A DNA stretch of 64,000 nt from Symsagittifera roscoffensis (Eukaryota; Xenacoelomorpha; Acoela; Convolutidae). Of this stretch, positions 42,389-53,391 are shown one piece after another (within the stretch, counting starts at the first letter, position 1; every line of letters starts with the position of its first letter). Made by a program: the position numbers and the translations under genes. Location: NCBI RefSeq assembly GCF_963678635.1, contig NC_087067.1:28520995-28584994 (forward strand). The letters run 5' to 3'. The notes below the pieces were generated by a model, which saw only the letters and a list, made by a program, of their open reading frames with translations, was not told the DNA's origin and did no database searches.

Positions 42389-43249
42389 TTAAAGTCTACC
42401 TTTCTCTGTTTGTAGGTTTACCGCAATTCTCTGGATGTTATTCACGAGGGGATTTTTGTAATCTAAGTTGCTGAAAACTTTGCGACGATTTGGTTCAATG
42501 CTGCAAGCGTAACCGTTTTTCACACATCGATTAGTAACAATGACTCTAAGCAACGGTGCTTTGCTGTCACCCACAATCTGATGATGAGTTATGTCCAAGT
42601 AGATAAACATCGATTGGGTTCCAGCAGAGATATTAACAGGGTAGTCAGAGATAAGGTTTTGTGATGTGCGAGTGCTATGGATATGACTGGATACTTTATA
42701 GCCGTTATGGTAGCCCGTTGCATCTATTATACCTTTCAAATTTAAAATACTAGAAATTTGTTTGCTCTCAAAGGTAATGCCGTCCCAATAATGCATCTAA
42801 ATTGAAAAATACTTGGTAAGGGGGTCGATGCTAAAACTAAAACTATCGAGATCATTTTTCCGCTTGATTTCGTTGAATAATTTCTCGATATTGCCATATT
42901 CACCCTTTGTTATTTCAATTTTCATCATGTCCATTTCATCATGTCCACCCTTTGTGATTTCGCCTGTCTCTCCACTATATGGTTTTGGATATTTCATTTT
43001 TTGACACTCTTAGGCTGGCTATAACATTGTCTTTTTTTAGTACACCTTTTTAGTATCAATTACATTACTAAAATGAGTGGGAAACGTTATTTCTATCAAT
43101 GTAACTTTCCATTTGCCTTTGAGGTCGATATATTCCGTCAGCAGATTTTTAAAACTCGCTAGCGAGTTGTCAATGAAGATAATCATTGAGGCTGATGACA
43201 CCAATGTAATAGAAAAGGAATCTTTGTCGCCTCCAAAGTTGCTAGACAT
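42389..43249 (-). pseudogene. Minor capsid (penton-like) protein, three frames
   Basis: The N-terminal frame (43037-43249) has SFSITLVSSASMIIF and YIDLKGKWKVTLIEITFPTH, the typical start of Polinton minor capsid protein (F-Y-I-T-L-x-S-N-x-S, then L-x-G-x-W-E-V-x-L-x-E-I-x-Y-P). A middle frame (42797-42997) and a C-terminal frame (42389-42796) follow. The latter includes FIYLDITHHQIVGDSKAPLL and ends KNPLVNNIQRIAVNLQ, the expected C-terminal signature. Two breaks separate the parts. The capsid vertex role is family knowledge. Confidence 0.78.
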
Positions 43250-44290
43250 TGTTCAGTTAGGCCCATTTTTTCCAATACTCTGATTAGTTCGGGCTCGTAA
43301 AATTTGGGATGTCATTTTTTGATATTCTAACAAAGCGAACTGTTCGATATTTCGTACATGCAGTCTCTGTACGTGAAATTGTTTCACTTTATTTCGTGAA
43401 ATTTTTGATTCCTCTTTTAAATTCTGTACACGGCCAAACAAGACTGGATCTTTACTTGTAAATTTAATTTTAAATTTTTTTTCTTCAGCCGGTGTAAATT
43501 TGCCATTTTTTTGTTTTTGTCTTCGTCTTTTCTGTCGTTGCAGAATCTGAATGGTTATCGAGTGCTCTGTACGATTCAGAGTCTTCTTCTTCTGCTACTT
43601 CTTCTCGTTTGGTTTTTGCGCTGCCCGTTTTATTTCAATGTATGCCACAATTCTTCTGATTCTGCGTCTCTTAAGACTTTTTGAGCTGGAACTTCGGACA
43701 ATTTCTCGGGAGAAAGGAGGGATGTAGATGTTGAAGGAGAATTTGTGAAATCTCTGCTTCTATGCTTTTGTTGAGCTAGTTCTGTATTCGTTGACTGAAC
43801 CGCGACTTTGGCATACTGGTTCATAACCAACTGTTCGCCAAGTTTGAGTGACTTCAAAATCAGCAAAAAAGCAGGATTGTAAATTTTTTAGTTTGTTGAT
43901 GTATATCATAGAAAAAAACTGATGCCTTAAGACCGGTTGGAACTTTATCAACGAAAAGCTCTTCATTCTCTTTGTTTACTATAACTCGCTCTGACTTTTT
44001 AACAATTTCCAGAGCTTTTTTCGCTTGCTTAAGTTTGTTTTCGTCTTAAGTTTGTTTTGAGTTGTAATCAAAACCTAATACATTCAGTGAATGTAGCGTC
44101 ATTAAGCTCAGCCTCTGTTTCCAGTTCAATTCCCTCATATTCAGTGGAAAGAATAGCTTCTTCTTGTTTATTAATTTCTGCTGTAGCACTGATAAAAGTT
44201 TCGGGGGTTGGTATGACTGGAGGATTAGTTGTTCTTGCATTCAGGGGTCTAAGCTTTTCGAGTATGATAGTTGCTGTTTTTCATGTTTGA
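43250..44290 (-). pseudogene. Broken gene between core-protein-like and minor capsid genes
   Basis: Frames at 43253-43441, 43630-43866, 43760-43966 and 44046-44240 carry charged and Ser/Thr-rich text, such as KQAKKALEIVKKSERVIVNK near 44000. Lys/Glu-rich helices lie between the small core-protein-like gene and the minor capsid gene. I do not recognise the family. Overlapping frames show at least two frameshifts. It is probably one or two virion-associated proteins. Confidence 0.5.
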
Positions 44291-44380
44291 TGGAGTTGTC
44301 AAGCAAAACTTTTGTTGCATTGGGTTGTTCTCTAATGTAAGATTGTTTCGCAATCAGAACAAAAATTTGTGCTGTCATTT

Positions 44381-44653
44381 TTATGCTGTCAAATACTTGA
44401 AGCAAAAACAAAATATATTTCCGTTTAGATAAAGTCCTTGTTTACTCAATATAGCCGCTGATTTTTTTTCCAGACCCATTTTTGGATTGATTAGAACCTT
44501 ATGTGTTTCTTCAAAATTTTTAAGATTTGGAATACTAACAGGCAGATTGCCGTTGACTACCTTGAGCATGCATTCGCAAACGACTGATATGACTTGAGTA
44601 TTTGATGATTTTCTAACAGGGCTCCGTGTTTGAATTGGATTCAATTGGACCAT
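44381..44653 (-). pseudogene. Small conserved Polinton gene, possible core or assembly protein
   Basis: The 90-aa frame reads VVCECMLKVVNGNLPVSIPN, with GLEKKSAAILSKQGLYL near its end. A small gene with C-x-x-x-V-L-x-G-N-x-P-L and K-R-x-x-L-x-Q-x-G-G-F-L is often seen next to the ATPase in Polintons and adenovirus-like elements. Key positions C, N-G-N-x-P and the final K-Q-G-x-x-L agree. It is intact as a frame, but its role is only by analogy. Confidence 0.5.
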
Positions 44654-44679
44654 GGGATTTTTTCGCGTTCTATTCTGTT

Positions 44680-45599
44680 TTATTCGCGTTCTATTCTGAT
44701 GTCACTTCTGCCTTATCTAATGGTAAACAAAAAATTGACGGACCAGGTTTTAAGTTTGAACAGCATCTGAGACAGTCTGATTTTCGGGGATCTAAATTTA
44801 TTATTAGATGTCCAAAGATATCCTTTGCAGCCAGTTCATACGATTGTCGTTAAATTTTGGGTGCATTAGGTCGCCTTCCGTGATGATCAAGTTGCTGAAT
44901 ATCACGAGGTCGTTTGAATAAAATGTTTTTTAAATGTGTTTAAATCAATAATTTGTGACCGTCGGCTTTGTTAGAATGAATTTTGTTAAACAAAAATAAC
45001 TTCTAACCCTTTGTGTCTTCTTTCTGTTGTTAGTTTAACGAATTCCTTATCATTATTTTTTTCTTCGCATGAGTCATCAAACACTAACAAAATGTTTTCA
45101 ATGTTTCTCAAACGATCGAATCCATCAAATTTAACAAATTTTTTTTGATTTTTGCGAGAGTTCAACTCGTCCCTATCTATAGGTTGAATATCTTTGTAAA
45201 AAAAACGCTTCCAAATCTGGGATAAAAAGTTCTCACTTCCAATACTTTGAAAAATAATTCTGTTCTACTGGATCCCGAAGATCCTACAAGTGCCATAAGC
45301 AGTCTTGTCGACAAATCAAAAAAATTTCGTATCCTTGGGTTTGGTCTCACGTAGCAAACTAAACCAGACAATATGGAATACCAAATTAATGTTTCTTCAC
45401 GGCTTAGTTGGGTCAAAAAACAATTGTAGACACAAAAGCTTAGTAAAATTAAATTCATTTGAGACATAAAAACTACTTCTGATCTGGGAACAAGGTCATC
45501 AGAACAAAATCTCAAAGGTTTCTGTTCGGTGTTACTTCGATCAATAGCAAAGTCAGTGGCTATAGTTGCATCAGGCTCATCATCTGCTATTTGAGACAT
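44680..45599 (-). pseudogene. FtsK/HerA-type DNA packaging ATPase
   Basis: An N-terminal frame (45177-45599) contains LLMALVGSSGSSRTELFFK, a Walker A region in which the usual invariant Lys of GSGKT is Arg. Downstream, ILLVFDDSCEEKNNDKEFVK is Walker B (hydrophobic run, then DD), and RRHKGLEVIFV is an arginine-containing segment. The C-terminal end in another frame has FKRPRDIQQL and IINLDPRKSDCLR. These are the expected parts of the Polinton packaging ATPase. Stops and a frame change interrupt it. In an active element it would pump the genome into capsids. Confidence 0.78.
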
Positions 45600-45711
45600 T
45601 CATGTCTTCAATTATTTTTTTTTCTCTCTCTCTCTCTGACTATCTATCTATATCAACCGTTTCTTAATGAGAAAGAAAAATGTGTGATTATAAATTTTGT
45701 TTTTTTTCTTC

Positions 45712-45903
45712 TCAACTGTAAAAAATCTCGTATCGAGCGTAACCAGTGTAGACAATAGTAGTATCGTTTTCCTTGTCATAAATTTGCACTACAAAACTAG
45801 CATGGACATTTTCAGTTTTCACATGATATTTGACTTCTTTCACTGTGTTTTTTTTTAGTAATTTCTGAACTTTTTCAAGCCAGTCACTTCTGTTGAGATC
45901 CAT
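45712..45903 (-). CDS. Small protein of 63 aa, unknown
   Basis: The open frame starts MDLNRSDWLEKVQKLLKKNT and ends GYARYEIFYS. It has a plausible helix followed by beta-strand-like segments and is intact. It lies just upstream of the ATPase on the same strand. I do not recognise the family. A TCTC/TCTA simple repeat lies at 45631-45654 just downstream. Confidence 0.4.
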   Translation of the reverse strand: MDLNRSDWLEKVQKLLKKNTVKEVKYHVKTENVHASFVVQIYDKENDTTIVYTGYARYEIFYS

Positions 45904-45984
45904 TTGAACTCCGAGCTGATGTTTCGGTACTAAGATCAGTTTGAGAAGATAAACTCTTCATTTGCTGGCTAACATTTTGAATAA

Positions 45985-46705
45985 ACTTGAATCGTTGAAA
46001 GTATATGAGATGGTCAGTCACCGGGAAAAACCTTCCCAAGGAGTTAATTCTTCTTCAGATAAAGCGATTTGTTCTTTTCGCTGCACAAATTGAACTCGGT
46101 AATCATTTAATTCTAATCTTGTTAATGAAATTTTTATGTCACTCTCTGGAGTCATCCAAGCACACAACACTGAATTTGGAGATAGGTACGTCTCCAATTT
46201 CGCTATTCTCTCGCTGTTGCTCATTCTTCAGCCAATCAAAAAACGCCTTGCTTTTCTTCAGGGCATAGTAATTCCTGGAGTGGTTATCATGAAAATGTCT
46301 ATTGCAAGCTGAATAAATTTTGAAACGTAAAATTTAACTTCTCGGGCAACCCAATTCATCAAGGTTCTCAACTTTTCGATCCAAATACGTTGCCAAAAGA
46401 CCACTTTTCTTTTCTTTTAGCGTAAAATACGGCATATGATGAACAAAGCTTTGAATAATCTGATTGAGGTTTAAAGATAATAAATCACCGCTTTCCCTGT
46501 GAATTCTGTGCAAGTTATTTGTCAACCAGTTTTGAGCTTGTTGTTCAGATTTAGGAAGTAAATTGAATCTAGTTGGAGGTACAAAAAGAAGTGAGTCACT
46601 GAAATCAGATGTTGTAATGGCTAGTTCTCCAACTTTGAAATGGTTTTCCTTCGACGGAATCCTTCCAAGTCTAGCACGATTGATCTTTCCTTCAACTTTC
46701 TAACA
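45985..46705 (-). pseudogene. Polinton-internal gene with a conserved-looking middle
   Basis: A long minus-strand frame is open from about 46705 to 46330. It reads LPKSEQQAQNWLTNNLHRIH, then ESGDLLSLNLNQIIQSF, and ends NLDELGCPRS. The W-L-x-x-N-x-H-x-I...S/W-x-x-G-D pattern followed by G-C-P resembles uncharacterised invertebrate proteins that I associate with Polinton-type elements. A related frame at 46018-46224 continues with charged text. A TGA at about 46332 breaks it. Function unknown. Confidence 0.45.
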
Positions 46706-47450
46706 ACTGATAGAGACCTGGTTTTGTCAGTTTAACATATAAACAGAAAGTAACATAAGTCAGACACTCAAGTCACTCAAGTGACCATTCAAGTTGTTGT
46801 TACACTTCCGGGGTAGCATGTAACAGAGGGTGGGACCAGTGTTATGAACTCCGTGAAAAAACCCCGTGGCATCGTGTAAAAAAACATGCAGTCGTAATAT
46901 TTTTGTATCATTCAAGTATTTGTCCAATGAGGAATTATCTATGCCAATAAGACCACCATATGATCTTAAAAATATGGCAATTTGATAGTTTATATCAATT
47001 TTGCAAGAAAAAAAAACAGAGAACATGTAGCTAGAAAATAATTTCGGCGGTCAGATTTTTCCGGATAGTTTTTTTTCACGGTCAAATAAATCTTATGAAT
47101 ATTTTCCAAGTCCATTGAAGTCACTCTACGTTTTTCCAATATCGTTTTTTTTCAACACCTTGCGGGCCTGACAAATTTCAAATCAGTGGAAACGAAAGTA
47201 ACCTTGCAGATACCACTTGCTCAGTCCTAAGTCTCGGTGGTAGATATTTAGATAGATCACTGGAAGTTTTTGATATTTTGAAAATTTATCAAAACAAAGT
47301 CGAATCATTCGCTCCACCCCTTTCTCAATCAAAAATGTGGCAAATCGAACAAAAACTCAAATAGATTTTCATAAGTTGCAATTGATAGATCAGTAGCCTT
47401 CCCATATTTTTGTTTCGCATAAATGCACAAGGTAATTTATAAAAGTTCGT
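46706..47450 (-). pseudogene. Terminal Polinton gene, unknown, broken
   Basis: The 46760-47026 frame reads INYQIAIFLRSYGGLIGIDN, then LHDATGFFHGVHNTGPTLCY. Further upstream, sequence such as YGKATDLSIATYENLFEFLF lies in another frame (about 47380). It looks like one gene of about 230 residues disrupted by frameshifts. No domain was recognised. It is the nearest gene to the right terminal segment. Confidence 0.45.
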
Positions 47451-47880
47451 TCAAGTAAAACTATTCTTTACAACTCTGCCCATATTTTTTTGATTCTTTT
47501 TCTGCTATTTTTTCCACCGTGATATGAAAACTATACGAAAATTATCAGTACAACTGTTTTTCGATCGGGAACCAATTGATCGGTTATCTTCAGTATGCCA
47601 ATCTCCAAGTAAAATCATTTTGCTTATTTCATTACTCCATAATTTTACCATTACTTTTATTATTCAACTACGTCATGACACCGGACTGTCAGCCGCTCTT
47701 CAAGTTTTGTGAGTGATTCAGATTGCTAAGCGTTGTTTCAACAATAAAAAATGCATACAAAAAGGAAACGGTTTTCAGCTACCAACGGTTTAAATATAAT
47801 GGCTATAAATTTTACTTTAGTTCCACTCAAACATGAACGTTATCGCACGAAAAAGGCAGTCCCCAGGCATACATTTCTAT

Positions 47881-48146
47881 CATATATCACAACAGCAGTG
47901 ACTTATTATAATATAGTCACTTCATAGAACTTAGAATAAAATACATGTGTTTTTTTTCCTCTTTGGAGTGCCCCTGTGGTTTGAAATTTTGTTTGGACCC
48001 CAATAACGAGTTCTACATAGGCGCTCCAGACACCAATTCTTGGTGCTCCAGACCATAGTCCCAAAATCCCCCTATGTGGTTTTGGGATTAGGTTCTGGAG
48101 CACCAAGAAATGGTGTCTGGAGCGCCCATGTAGAACTCGTTATCGA
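47881..48146 (-). repeat. Polinton right terminal segment with long hairpin
   Basis: Positions 47881-48002 are the inverted counterpart of 29016-29137. They share CACATGTAT, a TTGGAGTGCCCCTGTGGTTT word and TATCACAACAGC. Next to this lies a hairpin with about 50-bp arms (48003-48052 and 48093-48144) and an about 40-bp loop; the arms pair almost perfectly and contain GGCGCTCCAGACACC and its partner. The loop itself has a smaller TCCCAAAA/TTTTGGGA stem. Such hairpins commonly occur at transposon termini. It ends near CGTTATCGATTCC. Confidence 0.85.
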
Positions 48147-49440
48147 TTCCTAAGACTTGCATAGATCAAAAATCATCTATGCTAAAAACTAAAACCTTTT
48201 ATTCAAAGTAAATTTAGTTAAGCGAACAGTTACCAGAGGTTGGGTTCACAATTTTTATGTGCGATAAAAAAATTTTAAAACGAATATTTGGATTTTTTAA
48301 ATAAACTTTCCGAAACATCATTGACTCGTTCTTCTGCCGAGCGAAAACACACTAAGCACTCACTATCAAAGTTTTCTGAACAAGGCCGGTAATCCTAAAA
48401 ACCCAAACAAAAACGAGAAAGGGTGCTAACAAATACAAGAAAACGACAACGAAAGAACTATGGATATGCGAAAACTTTGATATCCAGGAAAAATTCTTGA
48501 ACTGCTGCAGTTGTTATTTCTGTTCAACCATTGCACGACGTAGTTCAACATTTAAAACACTTTTATCCAACTGAAAACAATGATTTGTTACAAGAATTTC
48601 TAACGTGGAGTAGTGCAGCGAGTAATCGCTGGAAGCTATAATACGGTTTGACACGAAAAATTAAGATTTGTAAAGTCTGATCGGGACGGAAACTGATTTA
48701 AGGTGGGCCGAGTCTGGTTTTTTTGCCGTTACAAGAAAAACAACGAATCAGTTTTTGATGATGATGAGATCAAGTTACTAAAATAGATAGTTGTTTAAAA
48801 CGCCAAAGCGTTAGGCCTTTATGTATTTGGTAGAGCAAAACCTACAGATCCATTAGCAGTCAGCAAACCGAATTCTACAGGAAAACTGAGAGTCAACCTT
48901 TTTTGATAAAGCAATTTAGGTTGTGTGACTAGACTTATGTTTCAAAACTGCACTTTGTGAAAAATTCCTTTTGACAGCTACACCACGGTTTTTTACTAAC
49001 AAGTCAAGATAGGAATTTTCATCCCTGATGCGTGATGTTAATCGCCTTGCACTGTGTGTAACTTCTTAAGTTGCTATCAACATGCTCAATATTGTCTGCC
49101 TACTGAGATTTTAATTTGATGAGAAACAATTCATGGAAAAGTTTCAAACACAATAGTGAAAACTCAAAATTTTTAGCTTTAGTTTAATCACAAAAAACAC
49201 AGCACAATTTCTTCAGTAGGAAGAACAACGCCAACTATTTCTCGAGTCGCAAGATATAAAAAAAGTTATGAAAAATTAGAAAAATAATTTTATGTTTTGT
49301 AAAACATAAATTTTATTAGTTATTAACTAATCTTTTGAGAACAAGTTGCCTAATACATTATTAAATTTTTTTTCTTTTGGTATTCTGTTGTTGAGATGTT
49401 GGATATTGGGTGCTTTTTTGAAAAACCCTAAAACAATTGT

Positions 49441-50090
49441 GTGCGTTCGACTCGAGATTTGAAAATGAATAATCCAAAATTATCGAAAGGCGAGTTTGTA
49501 GGTTTGCTTATGTTGAAAGAAGACGAGTTTTATGAGATCGCATTAGGCGTTAATAACGTTCCAGAGCACTTGAAAGAAAATTCTGAAAGGTTACTGCCAA
49601 CACTCAAAAAGACGATTCTAGATCGAATTGTTCCTAACGGTCATAGAACTAAATTTACTATATCATAGGGAGTCATGTCTAACAGTTGGTGCTCTTCCTT
49701 AGCTAGGTACTTTGGTGAAATAAAATCTACCCGCTTTAAGCAATGGTGTCTGAGTCTCGTTCTCGTTTTGAGTAACTTTGATATTTTCAAAAATTTTAAT
49801 CCCGCAAATCCAATCAAAGCTTTTAAAAAATTTCTAAGTCGTGATCGAAGATTTCGTGATATAGATATAGCCATGGTCGTTTTTTGACAAGTATTGAAAC
49901 GAGTAGAAAACAATGCTAATGGATATTACTTTTTCAACAGAAGAAACTTTTACAATAAGTTTATGTAGGCAAAGCAACTGCATCAAGAAATGTTATTTCA
50001 GCACGATTTAAGACCTACGATGCCTTTGACAGCCAGGTTTTCGAAAGAAAAAGATGTCGAAGAAAACAATGTGTCGTGATGAGCCCTTAT
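49441..50090 (+). pseudogene. Unrecognised gene, 5' part, copy 1
   Basis: A Met at 49465 starts MNNPKLSKGEFVGLLMLKED. The frame is open to a TAG at about 49666 and, apart from this and a few later stops, continues in the same frame to about 50080. The text includes SNSWCSSLARYFGEIKST, NPANPIKAFKKFLSRDRRFR and NGYYFFNRRNFYNKFM. The same frame in copy 2 lacks the first stop but gains others, so the ancestral gene was longer than either. It may have continued into the 50140-50620 segment. Not recognised; no transmembrane or zinc pattern is obvious. Confidence 0.5.
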
Positions 50091-50620
50091 TTGTTGGATT
50101 TGTAACCTAAAACAATGCGAAAAAGCGAATGTTGGAGTTCACTTGCAATTTTGTCAGGCAATTTCTACGCCCGCTAACCTTGCTCACTGAAATGGTTGCA
50201 GACTCAATGTATTTAGCGTTAACATGATCAACAATTTAGGCGAGTAGAACAGCTGAAGCAAAATAAAGCTGTTTTAAAAATGAATTGCAAACAAAGTGTA
50301 TTATTATGGATTATTTACCAAATAATGAGTGCAATTTCTTACCACGTGTTTGTTGCGTCATAGATACAACGTTTGATAACACAACACCTGCATCCTTTAA
50401 TGAAGATTGGACCGGACCAAAAACGGTTTGCTTGAAAAAAAAATTCATTGTGAGGACAGCAAAAACAATAATGAAATCAAAATGGTTATGGAAGGTTCGA
50501 TCAGAAACGTTAACAACTCTCTCGAAAAAGACCAGAGCAGACTACAAACAGAAAAAAGTATCAGGGTGTTATTCGAAGTTTTGCACAAGGTGATTTATAA
50601 ATGTTTGTTCAAGTAAACCT
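50091..50620 (+). pseudogene. Unrecognised gene, 3' part, copy 1
   Basis: Frames 50285-50593 and 50407-50616 overlap with a frame change near 50440. The text reads MDYLPNNECNFLPRVCCVID, ASFNEDWTGPK and HCEDSKNNNEIKMVMEGSIR. Upstream in the same frame (50100-50284), NNAKKRMLEFTCNFVRQFLR is open between stops. It has the look of a folded protein with several Cys and Trp residues. Copies in units 2 and 3 are better preserved. Unknown family. Confidence 0.5.
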
Positions 50621-51059
50621 ATTCTTTACAACTCTGCCCATATTTTTTGGTTCTTTTTCTGCTATTTTTTTCCACCGTGATATGAAAACTATTCAACAAT
50701 TGTCAGTAACACTGTTTTTTTGATCGGAAACAAATTGATCGGTTATCTTCAGTATGCCAATCTTCAATTAAAATCATTTTGCTCATTTCATTATTCCATA
50801 ATTTTACCATTATTTTTATTAATCAACTATGTCATGACACCGGATTTTCAGCCGCTCTTCAAATTTTGTGAGTGATTCAGATTGCTAAGCGTTGTTTCAA
50901 CAATAAAAAAAGCATACAGAAAGGAAATGGTTTACAGCTACCAACGGTTTAAATATAATGGCTATAAATTTTACTTAAGTTCCACTCAAACATGAACGTT
51001 ATAGTCTTGATCGAACGTTAACGCACGAAAAGGCAGTCCCCAGGCATACCTTTCTATCA

Positions 51060-51256
51060 TATATCACAAAAGCAGTGCCTTATTATAATATAATCATTTC
51101 ATAGCACTAAGAATAAAATACATGTGGTTTTTTTCCTCTTTGGAGTGCCCATGTGGTTTAAAAATTTGTTTGGACTCCCAATGTGGTTTGGAATTAGGGT
51201 CTGGAGCACCGAAAAAATGTGTCTGGAGCGCCTATGTAGAACTCGTTATCGATTCC
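51060..51256 (-). repeat. Second, partly deleted copy of the right terminal segment
   Basis: This copy matches 47881-48146 but lacks most of the left hairpin arm and loop. Thus TTTGGAGTGCCCATGTGG and CTGGAGCGCCTATGTAGAAC are present, but no full hairpin can form. It arises from the 3.16-kb tandem duplication and then lost about 75 bp. Confidence 0.85.
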
Positions 51257-52570
51257 TAAGACTTGCACAGATTAAAAATCATCTATACTAAGAACTAAAA
51301 CCTTTTTATTCAAAAGTAAATTTAGTTAAGCGAACAGTTACCAGAGGTTGGGTTCACAATTTTTATGTGCAATAAAAAGTTTTTAAAACGATTATTTGGA
51401 CTTTTTCAAATAACATTTCCGAAACATCATTGACTCGTTCTTCTGCCGAGCGAAAACACACTAAGCACTCAGTATCAAAGTTTTCTGAACAAGGCCGGTA
51501 ATCCTAAAAACCCAAACAAAAACGAAAAAGGGCGCTAACAAATACAAGATAACGAAAACGAAAGACCTATGGATATGCTAAAACTTTGATATCCAGGAAA
51601 AATTCTTGAACTGCTGCAGTTGTCATTTCTGTTCAACCATTGCACGACTTGGTTCAACATTTAAAACACTTTCATGTAACTGAAAACAATGATTTGTTAC
51701 AAGAATTTCTAATGTCGAGTAGTGCAGCGAGTAATCGCTGGAAGCTATAATACGGTTTGACACGAAAAATGATGATTTGTAAAGTCTGATCAGGACGGAA
51801 ACTGATTTTAGGTGGGCCGAGTCTGTTTTTTGCCGTTACGAGAAAAACAACGAATCAGTTTTGATGATGATGAGAACAAGTTACTAAATTAGATAGTTGT
51901 TTAAAACGCCAAAGCGTTAGGCCTTTATGTATTTGGTAGAGCAAAACCTACAGGTCCATTAGCAGTCAGCAAACCGAATTCTACAGGAAAACTGAGAGTC
52001 AACCTTTTTTGAAGGTGTAATTTAGGTTGCGTGACTAGAATTATGTTTCAAAACTGCACTTTGTGAAAAATTCCTTTTGACAGTTACACCACGGTTTTTT
52101 ACTCACACGTCAAGATAAGAATTTTCATCCCTGATGCGTGATGTTAATCGCCTTGCACTGTGTGTAACTTCTTAAGTTGCTATCAACATGCTCAATATTG
52201 TCTGCCTACTGAGATTTTAATTTGATGAGAAACAATTCATGGAAAAGTTTCAAACACTATAGTGAAAACTCAAAATTTTTAGCTTTAGTTTAATCACAAA
52301 AAACACCAGCACAATTTCTTCAGTAGGAAGAACAACGCCAATTATTTCTCGAGTCGCAAGATATAAAAAAACTTATGAAAAATTAGAAAAGTCATTTTGT
52401 GTTTTTTAAAACATAAATTTTATTAGTTACTAACTAATCGTTCGAGAACAAGTTGCCTAATACATAATTAAATTTTTTTTCACTTGGTTTTCTGTTGTTG
52501 AGATGTTGGATATTGGGTGCTTTTTTGAAAAACCCTAAAACAATTGTGTGCGTTCGACTCGAGATTTGAA

Positions 52571-53040
52571 AATGAATAATCCAAAGTAATCGAAAGGCGA
52601 GTTTGTAGGTTTGATTATGTTGAAAGAAGACGAGTATTATGATATCGCATTAGGCGTCAATAATGTTCCAGAGCACTTGAAAGAAAATTCTGAAAGGTTA
52701 CTGCCAATACTCAAAAAGACGATTCTAGATCGAATTGTTCCTAACGGTCAAAGAACTCAACTTACTATATCAAAGGTAGTCATGTCTAACAGTTGGTGCT
52801 CTTCCTTAGCTAGGTACTTTGGTGAAATAAAATCTACCCCTTTAAACATTGGTGTCTGAGTTTCGTTCTCGTTTTGAGTAATTTTGATATTTTCATAAAA
52901 TTTAATCCCGCAAATCCTATCAAAGCTTTTAAAAAATTTTTAAGTCTTAATCGAAGATTTTGTGATATAGATATGGCCATGGTCGTTTTTTGACAAGTAT
53001 TAAAACGAGTAGAAAACAATGCTAGTGGATATCACTTTTT
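52571..53040 (+). pseudogene. Unrecognised gene, 5' part, copy 2
   Basis: A Met at 52571 aligns with 49465, but a stop replaces one early codon (ATGAATAATCCAAAGTAA). The frame reopens as LIMLKEDEYYDIALGVNNVP and runs past the copy-1 stop (it reads TISKVVMSNSWCSSLARYFG) before ending at 52857 through a frameshift at ACCCCTTTAAAC. Different lesions in the two copies show independent decay after duplication. Confidence 0.55.
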
Positions 53041-53391
53041 CAACAAAAGAAACTTTTACAATAAGTTTATGTAGGCAAAGCAACTGCATCAAAAAAGTTT
53101 TTTTTCAGCACGATTCAAGACCTACGATGCCTTTGACAGCCAGGTTTTCGAAAGAAAAGGATGTCGAAGAAAACAATGTGTCGTGATGAGCCCTTATTAG
53201 TTGGATTTGTAACCTAAAACAATGCAAAAAAGCGAATGTTGGAGTTCACTTACAATTTTGTCAGGCAATTTCTACGCCCGCTAACCTTGCTCACTGAAAT
53301 GGTTGCAGACTCAATGTATTTAGCGTTAACATGATCAACAATTTAGGTGAGTAGGACAGCTGAAGCAAAATGAAGCTTTTTTAAAAACGAA

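Larger units (their letters stand above)
28871..48146. mobile_element. Decayed Polinton/Maverick (adintovirus-like) element
   Basis: Inverted, related segments at about 29016-29137 and 47881-48002 bound a set of genes: family B DNA polymerase with a zinc-finger array, capsid proteins, and a packaging ATPase. This combination is seen only in Polintons and related adintoviruses. The extent is about 19.3 kb, or about 17 kb without the 2.165-kb duplication, as usual for the family. All genes have stops or frameshifts, so it is a fossil. The integrase and the adenain-like protease were not convincingly found. The exact outer boundaries and any 5-6 bp target duplication are undetermined. Confidence 0.85.
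47426..50582. repeat. Tandem duplication across the right Polinton end, unit 1 (3.16 kb)
   Basis: Landmarks at 47471 (AACTCTGCCCATATTTTTT), 48420 and 49441 recur about 3158 bp later. The unit spans the last 700 bp of the Polinton and its right flank. It includes the plus-strand gene-like region at 49441-50600 and short frame 47524-47712, which reappears broken in unit 2. Identity is high but clearly lower than in the left-end duplication. Confidence 0.92.
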
